A DNA stretch of 64,000 bases from Ectocarpus siliculosus (lineage: Eukaryota; Sar; Phaeophyceae; Ectocarpales; Ectocarpaceae). The translations under genes were made by a program, and so were the position numbers. The notes below the pieces were generated by a model. The model ran no database searches. It was not told the DNA's origin and saw only the letters and a list, made by a program, of their open reading frames with translations. Below are positions 56,901 through 64,000 of this stretch, piece after piece. Positions within the stretch are counted from its first letter, which is position 1. Each line of letters opens with the position of its first letter. The stretch spans positions 1 through 64,000 of the forward strand of contig FN648905.1 in assembly GCA_000310025.1 (NCBI GenBank), in the 5' to 3' direction.

Positions 56901-57832
56901 CCTCTGATCAGGCGGCTCGCGGTGCAACAGACCTCCACACCCAGCACCGGCTCTAGAGGGCGAACAAGAGGCTAAACTGTCCAGTCAAAAGAGTTGTGTT
57001 AACACGATGCCAGGGCACAGCAGGGTATGTTTTATACGTCCAGGTGCACTTGGTAGGGTGAAAAATTTGGACTTTAGCTAGAGCGTACCGCACTGCAGAA
57101 GCTCCAAGATTAGGGCACGGGCTTCACACGCGAACCGACCTCTGCGCGAGGTTGGTGTCTTGCAGCCTAACTGCTTCCGCCATGTACCTAGGTTGCATTG
57201 CCACCTCATGCAATACGTTTGAGGCGATTTGGTGAGGCAGGGGATAAGCATGGTGTGTCCAAAATTCAAATTTCAGGAGAGCCCACGCCGGGGGTCCGAA
57301 CGCACGCTCTTGCATGTTGCGCATGTATATCCACTGGACACACCATCCCCACCCCAAGATACTATGGAAATGCCCGATACAATCACGCTAGCTCAAGGTC
57401 AGACTATCACAACGATTTTCAGAATATCTGGGCTTCAAGAAGGCAAGCACGACCGTCTTCAAGTTCAAAGTAATCTCAGTGCTTTGCCATATACTAGCTA
57501 AACATTACCCGGGGCGCTCACCTACGTACACTCCAGACCGTGCATATACTGCTGTAGGTTGAAACCCCGCAGCTTTGCAGAGACAGGTGTAACACTACAG
57601 TACGTAGTCCGACAGGTTTCAGTCGTCACGCTCTCAGGCACATGAGCATGCCCGTACAGAGGATCAGATCTTCTGCATGGCTGTCAACAGACAACGAAGC
57701 GCCCAGACCTAGGATAGGTGTGCGCCTGCGTATGCTGTACATGTCACGTGACATTTTGTAATTTTTGTTGTTTACTCTGGTAAGGTGTTTAATGCGTGGG
57801 ATATCGGCCGGCATGGGTCGAGTTGCTGTTAG
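56901..57832. other. No supported gene
   Basis: A minus frame at 57,124-57,357 (KFEFWTHHAYPLPHQIASNV and onward) is protein-like but short and unrecognised; a plus frame competes. Nothing else is seen. Confidence 0.4.
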
Positions 57833-58297
57833 ATGACCCGTCGGAGAGGTAGGCGGGGCAGCCCGGCTTGTGGGGGTAACAGCCCCACAGGTCAACTGGC
57901 TACGCCACCGGCTAGGCCTCGGAACCAGCCTGGGAGCTCTGTTACACCCAGAAGCGGAGGTATGCAGCTAATATGGGACCTTCGCCAGCTTACGGAAGGC
58001 ACGCTTACCCCGCGGACTTCAGTGGTCGACCACACAGGGGGAGACATCACAAGTGAACGTCCACGGGGCGGGAGCAGGAGAGAGGGCAATCAAACCAGCG
58101 AGGTGCGCACCCCCATCGCCGCGACAAAGCGCGACGTGAGAGATTCCGGTGCACGCGTCCGACGGACAGAAGGGAAGACAGGAGGAGGCCCTCTGTTAGG
58201 GTTGCGGGTGGCCAACCTAATCGTGAGAGCAACCTCTCGGAGGAGGATTATTGCAAGCAGCAGGGCGAAGCGAGGACGGAGGCAACGGCACGTATAG
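57833..58297 (+). CDS. Arg/Gly-rich open frame, unrecognised
   Basis: 154 codons from an ATG, very rich in Arg, Gly, Thr and Pro. No domain is recognised. The GC-rich, basic character resembles the leader or ORF1 region of some non-LTR elements, and a WNVDG-like reading occurs about 200 bp downstream, but no RT follows. May be non-coding. Confidence 0.25.
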   Translation: MTRRRGRRGSPACGGNSPTGQLATPPARPRNQPGSSVTPRSGGMQLIWDLRQLTEGTLTPRTSVVDHTGGDITSERPRGGSRREGNQTSEVRTPIAATKRDVRDSGARVRRTEGKTGGGPLLGLRVANLIVRATSRRRIIASSRAKRGRRQRHV

Positions 58298-59040
58298 ATC
58301 GCGCGAATGCCGAAGATGAACGGCGACAATCGAAGTCTGGGGGGAATCACCCGGTCGATTCTCGGTGTAGAAGTCACGGCGAGAACCCCAACAACAGCCG
58401 GTTATCAGCCAAGCAAGCGGAATGCGGGTAGTAGACTTTCTACCTCCGCGGTGCTATTTGTAGCCATCCAATAGGCAAGAAGTGAAAAAGGCGTGCTGGA
58501 GTATGGAATGTGGATGGGTTACACACAACCCTGGCACCGAGTGAAGCCAATTCCCCGGCAATGTAGTCGGGCTGTGACTACCTCCCGGCAATTTCCGGGC
58601 TGCCGTCCGACAAGATGCGGATACTCGTTCTTTAGAGCTTGCGGATGGAGGGTTTGTTTGATAAGCCGTTGTTCTTCGAGGAGCAACATGGCACGCGGGC
58701 CCTTGATATCGACGGATGCGCGAAAATCTTGGCGCCATGAATTTCTACAACGATGAAGCGGGGTTTGGCAGTGCTCATTCAGCTCCAGCCCAGCTGCTCG
58801 AAAGCGTCGACGGCTACGTTGAGGGCTACGTGAGCTTGATCCGCTACGCCATCCTCCAACTCCCTAAGAGCAAGACGACAGCCAACTGTCCGTCTTGTTT
58901 TTCCTTGCGCAAGCAGGGAGAACGGGGTAACGTAATCTTCCGGTACTGCTAGAATGGCCTGAGGGAGATCGTGCCGGCGGCAGAGGTGGCCGACGAAGAA
59001 TGGGGCGTCGACCCACGAGGAAAGGGGAGCGACCCGGACA
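58298..59040. other. No supported gene
   Basis: Short frames only (for example 58,716-58,952 plus). Nothing recognised before the T run at 59,041 that marks the SINE tail. Confidence 0.4.
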
Positions 59041-59352
59041 TTTTTTTTTTTTTGTTCTTCACTTCAAATCAGCGCTCACAGCACTAGTGCCGTTTATTCC
59101 AACCCGTGGTCACACAGAAGAGCCTCTCTCTACCCTCCCCTCCTGCGGTACTTCGCCTTCAATTTTTAATGCGAGAAGAGTTCAGCACTCTCTTCCCTCT
59201 GTGTACACACGAACTAGCGCTATCCACTTGGCCAGGAGCGGAAGCGAGAGAAAAACTCACTTTGCAAGAAAAGCTCGCCTACGCCGGGATTCGAACCCCT
59301 GACCTGACCTCTAGAAGGGTACGAGGCTACCAACTAGACCACCGGGGCGACC
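59041..59352 (-). mobile_element. tRNA-derived SINE, copy 2 (intact)
   Basis: On the minus strand the 5' head is tRNA-like with a perfect A box (TGGTCTAGTTGG, 59,341-59,330) and B box (GGTTCGAATCC, 59,297-59,287), the internal promoter of RNA polymerase III. A body of about 230 bp follows, then an A-rich tail (T run 59,041-59,052 on the plus strand). It matches the split copy at 10,452-10,744 + 15,091-15,113. SINEs are moved by LINE-encoded enzymes; candidate LINE relatives are in this window. Confidence 0.9.
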
Positions 59353-59657
59353 GGCTAATACTCACAGCCGAGAACCGCGTGCTTTGGCTGTCCGAGTATT
59401 CTTACATCGGCCCTGACAGAAATACCATCACGCTGGCGTGCGGTTGAAATCCGAAGACGGCCCTATGCAACAGGTACGGTGCAAGGACAGAACGTGCTCG
59501 CTCGATTGCGCCTGCAGGAGTCGTTGCACCCTAGGTCGGGTGCCGTCGGCATCCGTACGAACAGGGGGGGGTCTGCGTCCCGGCCTACGGTGGGTGCTCC
59601 TCGAACTGGGCCGATCGAGGATACTGAAACTGACCTCAAACACCCGTCGAGATCTGA
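59353..59657. other. No supported gene
   Basis: Upstream of the acidic exon-like stretch. Competing frames overlap (59,438-59,935 plus, 59,428-59,772 minus). No decision is possible. Confidence 0.35.
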
Positions 59658-59970
59658 CCACAGCCATCCTCGCGTGTTGCCAATGCCTTCGCACTCTTTC
59701 TCGCCTCGACGAAGCAGCAGGAATCGCATGGAGCGGAACAAAACAACGTCCAGGCGGGGACCCCCAAGTCACCTGCGAGCAACGACATTTCCTCCGGCGA
59801 CGCCGCGGAATCGAAGAACGTAGAGCTGGAGGATCCCGAGTCGGACGAGAACGGCTACGGTTCGGTCGGTGTACTCGACGATTTTTTTATGAGGTGGGAT
59901 TCGGGGGAATCTGGCTCCAGCAGTGGGGAATCTGACGGGTTGAGCGAGAAGGGCGTCGACCCGGTGTAGA
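59658..59970 (+). CDS. Acidic C-terminal exon-like stretch, hypothetical
   Basis: Open from 59,658 to TAG (59,968-59,970), with an AG acceptor-like GATCTGACCACAG just at its start. It encodes about 100 residues: a Ser/Ala/Gln-rich part, then NVELEDPESDENGYGS, DDFFMRWDSGESGSSSGESD and GLSEKGVDPV. The composition is clearly protein-like and lacks an ATG, so it is probably the last exon of a gene whose other exons were not identified. Confidence 0.4.
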
Positions 59971-61628
59971 GTGACGGAGACACAGAAGATGGTGTTGCGA
60001 ATGTCGGTCACGACGCCTGGAACTGAGATCTGGCTACTTCTTCAGGCAGGCGCATGTAGCGTTCCTTGAAGGGGGTTGGCTTGGGGTTGGGCATGTCGTG
60101 ACGGGCATTCTTGCACGTCAGATCTCCACATCGTATCAAAAGATCTAACACCGGCGCTGCCTTCTCTTGCTTTAACTGACCCATGTTTCAATGTCACATT
60201 TTGCTCGTCGTTCTTGGTGGTTCAACAGGTCCGTGCTTCACTTGCCTTCCGCTGGATGCATCCGGCAAAAATGACGACCAGGGGTGGCAGATTATCAGAC
60301 ATAGGAGCAGAAGCCGTAGAACAGCCGGCTAGAGTACGCATTTCCGCCAGACCATTTTTCATACTGTAGGTGCGCAGGGAGACGGACGAGAGACGCTTCT
60401 GTAGTTTTAGCCAGGCTGGGTGTCCGTGGTTTATTGGAATAGTATTTCCTTCTTCGTGTTTTATCGGCGAAGTGCCTGAAACCTATCGGGACGAGGGCGC
60501 GTTTGGCCTGTGTCGTTTATACTAACTGTACATTAGTTCTTTGTTGTATCATTCGGGCATATGTTTTGTGACGAAGTTTGTATCATCTTGGTGTTGCCAC
60601 ATAATAAGTGGGTTTGCAGTAGGTGTTCACGCCTCGAGGGGGCTTGTTTCTTGTTGTGAACGCTGTGCTTTCCTGATCCAAGCAGGCGATCAACACCGGA
60701 GGCGGCTGCTGCCCGTTGTCGTGTTGGCTCGTGTCACTGTTGCAGAGAGGGTCGAAGTATTTCCGAGCTCACGCTCCCAAGTACTTGCTTGCTCCAGCTT
60801 GACCTCTATCTAAGCACTTAAACTTGTGGGGCAACAAGAGCAGCCCTTGGTGTTTGATAGGTTGGGATGGGCAACTCGGGGACCCCGGAATTGCGTGCAG
60901 TGTTCGCGTGTAATACGTTTTTCCTCGCGTTTTCGACACACCCAATGCTAAGTGCGTAGTTATATATGTGCGTATTCATTCATACTTAATTAAATGTAAT
61001 GTGTAGGTGGGCGGCCCGTTTCCTGCGTGCGACCTCAGAAAGCAACGTTACTAGTGACCATATTCACTGTTAGTGTAGCTGCCGTGTCACTGTCGCTACT
61101 CCATTCTTCTCATATTTTTTTCTTCGGGATTAAGGAGAGCTATGCCGCTGGGTGAGGGTCCCGAGTCAACAGGCACAAGTGAGTGCGGTGCAACACAGCA
61201 GCAGGAGAGGGGGCACCCCAACTGCAATTTCAGTTGAAATCTAGCTGACGCCAGTCAAGAGTATTATATAGTCCATCTGTAGTTCATATTGCAGCACAAT
61301 TCCAAGCACAAGATCAGCAGCTAACATTACTAATGCTCGGTGTTGCTGGCAGCGTGGCAGGAGATAAGCATGGTGGGCGCGTTCTCGTGCTTGGTCTCTT
61401 TGGCGGGTGCGCAGCAGCGTGGTTGCGCCGCGTAGATACGAGTCTCACATTTTTTTAGGGGCTACGGGTTGCGCCGACAAGTTTGAAACCCACAGTGGAC
61501 GGAATTCGGCAAATCTTGGTTCCCTAGACAGCTATTGGAAGAGTCTACTGCTGTAAACCTTTAGCCTAGGGTGGGTGTACGCCGTTCGCGCTGCTCTTCT
61601 GTGTAACCCGATATTTTTTGTTCCGCCG
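59971..61628. other. 1.6 kb without a supported gene
   Basis: Possible 3' untranslated and intergenic sequence. Scattered short frames; nothing recognised. Confidence 0.4.
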
Positions 61629-61629
61629 C

Positions 61630-63300
61630 CATCTTTTTTTTTTTCAGCCGTGCAGCACTGGGATCGACTTGTCGATGCTTCGACCTGAGAATGGGTTGAC
61701 GATTGTTACGTCCATAAGAATGGACTTGGTGCAGAGTTCCTCTTCCTTCTCTATTGCGTGAAATCCTGGGGGGATTACCAAATCCATCTTGTATAGCCCC
61801 TTACCCCTACCAGTGCCTGTGGTCAAAGGGGAAGAATTCTCAACGGCGATGGGCTTATTGCACTCGCGCGGTGTCTTGAGGATTACCCGAACCATCCTAT
61901 TATGGAGGAAGGTTGAGGCGCCGGTCTTGGTGCAGACGAGGGAGTGGGCTCGGCTCAAGCGGTCCTTGCATGGTAACAACGCACCTGCACCACAAAGTTT
62001 GCCTGTGTCGCAGTCTGTTCGATCGTGACTCCCCAGTACACGACCGATCGACTCCCAATATAGATCAGGCAGCATTCTTTCATCTGCTGACAACCCTTGC
62101 GTTGTCAACCACGACAAAACTCCCTTGCCTTTCGCTTCCTCCAAGCGGATCAATGCCCTCTTCTTTGACATTTCCTCGCCTGCTACCTTTTGCAAGTCTG
62201 TCTCGACCATATGGCGCACTGCTGCATAAGAAGGTTTCGAGACGAGGGCTTGGCGTCCAAAGACTTGGTAGTGTTGACCAAATTCATTTCGGCTGTAGGT
62301 AAACGGCGGTTGATGTTCCACGTCAAAGTTTCCGTGTTCATGGGGTTTTCCCGCCTTCCCTGCTTCCAACAGGTAAACTCCTTTGAGGGCGGGGGTTATA
62401 TCATCACTTGTGCCAAGTTTAGCCCATGACTGCCCAACAGCTTTTTCAAGCTTGTCTTTGGTGATGATCTCCTCCCACTTCTTGAGGGCGGCAATCAGAG
62501 CCAATCCTATTGGTAGCTGGGCAAGCCGGGGCAGACATTGCCCAACTGTGTATGCTGTCGATGCTTGCACTGATTTGGAGAATACCAGTGCCTGCCCTGC
62601 CACAAAAGCCGATTCTCGAACGAGAACATTGCTCGTGATTCCTAGTCCTCCTTCACGCATGGGTAGGTGCACCTGTGCCCGAGCTGCCCCTTTGAAGAAA
62701 TCTACCTCCTCGCTTTTCGTCTGGTCTGCGCATACTTCGTTGTCCGTTGGTATTCTCATGCTGCCGGCCATCTTGCCGAGGACGATCACACTCTTTTGCC
62801 CACATCATCATGTTGTCATGTTTTTCTTGCGGCAGAGTTAGTGATGGACGGTGCAATCGTCCTCAGCAGATGGAACAAACGTCGCACCCCAGATAAACGC
62901 AGCAGTTGATAGCTGGCTTGAGGGTCGTCAAGGGTTACTAGACGGAGTATCAACTCCGCCGGGTCACCACCGGCAAATTTGGAGAGGAAATTTCTCTGGA
63001 ACTCTTCGGTCCCTATTGGGATCCAACTACTGGCATGCCACCTTCAGCAACTGGCAGACCAATTTTCGCCAATTGTTGCTGTTCGTCGTTTGTCAAAGAG
63101 GACGTGAAAAGACCTTCCGGGAAAAGCACTTCGGATTTCGGGAGACTGAGTTCAATCCCTTTTTGGGAGAGATGTTCCTGAATCCAATTCGTTATAGTGG
63201 ATAGGCCTGGCCTGCAATGTTCCTAGCCAAACCTGGTGGAAGATGCGCTTGGAGGTCGTCGACGTATCCGATGAGTTTGCTCCTGGCACTGGTGGGTATG
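61630..63300 (-). pseudogene. 5'-truncated non-LTR retrotransposon fragment (RT C-terminal half)
   Basis: Reading from 63,300 down: SKLIGYVDDLQAHLPPG (YVDD catalytic box of reverse transcriptase, 63,266-63,255), LSLPKSEVLFPEG, GGMPVVG followed by a frame change into PIGTEEFQRNF, then a further break near 62,800 and a 381-codon frame (62,789-61,644) with LPMREGGLGITS, CGAGALLPCKDR...AHSLVC and the end LMDVTIVNP. Such C-terminal blocks with a CxxG...H...C motif follow the RT in many LINEs. The stop TGA (61,644-61,646) is immediately followed by A12 on the minus strand, so there is almost no 3' UTR. The 5' end is cut inside the RT domain, as usual for target-primed insertion. Confidence 0.85.
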
Positions 63301-63309
63301 TGTGTGTTT

Positions 63310-63911
63310 AATATTAGCATCGACCGCGCTAATCGGCTGACCAATGAAAAGACGTCAGTCTCAGTGCGGTTGAAAACACAAAACACTTCAAAACACCATT
63401 AACTGGGACCCCGTGAGGGGGCAGCATGGAGGAGACTAACTTATGCTCCGGATCAAACAACAGAAACGTCTATGACGGCTGCTACTTTGCGCTCCAGTTC
63501 TTTTTGGATTGCATTGACCGACATCCTCTTTCCTTCCAACTCCATCGTTCTGATGGTCGTTCTTCTCGTATGTGTGTGTGTGTGCCTTCTTGAAAACCTC
63601 GTCATTCACCGGGCTAACTGCTGTGGTTGACTGATGTACACGTGTTTGTGTACGTTGCGTGTGTAGCCTGCATCCGCAACACAACTGAGTTGTCCGTGCG
63701 TCTGCAAAGATTTTGTGAGCACCGCACATACCGGAGTCATCGCACAGGGGTGCGCGCAATATGTCGAAATCAATTGAATGAAGTCGATTTCCGCTCAGGT
63801 CCGGGTTCTCCGCACGGTCCGGAGTCATCGCACAGGGGTGTGATGCATATTTAATGGCGAAAATATTAAAAAAACGACCGCACGGGAGTGCGCTGACTCG
63901 CAACCTTACGG
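63310..63911 (-). mobile_element. MITE-like repeat plus tail repeat, related to 31.6-32.8 kb
   Basis: The reverse complement starts TA|CCGTAAGGTTGCGAGTCAGC (63,911 downward) and follows 31,634-32,058 closely. It then continues with NDEVFKKAHTHTY-type sequence and ends in the tail repeat (63,315-63,450) shared with 49,955-50,340 and 32,690-32,805. It lacks the acidic-tail coding segment present at 32.1-32.6 kb. Confidence 0.65.
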
Positions 63912-64000
63912 TAGTTCGCCCGATCCGCCAGTGTAGTGCACATGATCCTTTGCTGGCAGTCGTGGCTGTGTCTATTGTGCAGTGCACTTTGTACGCTGTG
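63912..64000. other. Window end, nothing seen
   Basis: Short flank after the TA at 63,912-63,913. No feature. Confidence 0.4.

Noticed and set aside
59280-59352. A functional tRNA gene
   Set aside because: The same tRNA-like head plus a 230-bp body and A-rich tail recurs at 10.5/15.1 kb, which marks it as a SINE.

Overview
The window is a stretch of nuclear DNA from a eukaryote. The coding signals sit in short exons bounded by GT...AG introns, intergenic space is large, and most recognisable sequence is eukaryotic transposable element: pogo/Tigger-type DNA transposons, a tRNA-derived SINE, non-LTR retrotransposons, and MITE or foldback elements. Mid-range GC, intron-rich genes and this repeat mix would suit a stramenopile alga such as a brown alga. 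That is an inference from style only; no marker gene fixes the species.

Only one ordinary cellular gene is firmly recognised: a TBC-domain Rab GTPase-activating protein on the minus strand (exons between 24,751 and 20,403). It has both catalytic fingers, is incomplete at both ends, and carries a repeat-filled intron of about 2.8 kb. Weaker protein-like stretches are a hypothetical ORF at 557-919 (+), a 382-aa hypothetical ORF at 28,945-30,093 (-), an acidic exon-like stretch at 59,658-59,970 (+) and an acidic pseudogene at 56,097-56,900 (-).

The mobile fraction is the main content. Two nearly identical 4.35-kb pogo-like transposons (10,745-15,090 and 41,490-45,854) lie in opposite orientation, each flanked by a TA duplication and encoding a spliced psq/CENP-B HTH plus DDE transposase. 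Copy 1 is inserted inside a tRNA-SINE; an intact SINE copy is at 59,041-59,352. Copy 2 is inserted in a CAG-rich minisatellite. A second, different pogo/Tigger family is present as a 2.7-kb element at 53.37-56.11 kb. Its protein keeps a zinc-finger-like region, the HTH part and the C-terminal tail but lacks the DDE core, and its tail exon is tandemly amplified. A 0.7-kb internal-deletion derivative of it lies at 5,011-5,690. A decayed non-LTR retrotransposon with endonuclease and RT domains fills 35.6-39.6 kb. A 5'-truncated fragment of another lies at 61,630-63,300 (-). Other elements are a 1.23-kb hAT-like MITE with 8-bp target duplication (47,064-48,293), a large foldback palindrome (21,649-22,307), a smaller foldback (52,126-52,527), MITE-like remnants whose ends resemble those of the pogo-like element, and two further dispersed repeat families (here R1 and R2).

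One stretch, 22,708-23,007, appears to be a sequencing/assembly artefact: a base-smeared duplicate of 23,008-23,260 next to poly-G runs and a 10-N gap.

Reading the window as a whole: transposons have inserted into and been copied around a sparse gene landscape. Non-autonomous derivatives sit together with plausible autonomous sources, and a DDE-less transposase could act as a DNA-binding relic or regulator of its family.
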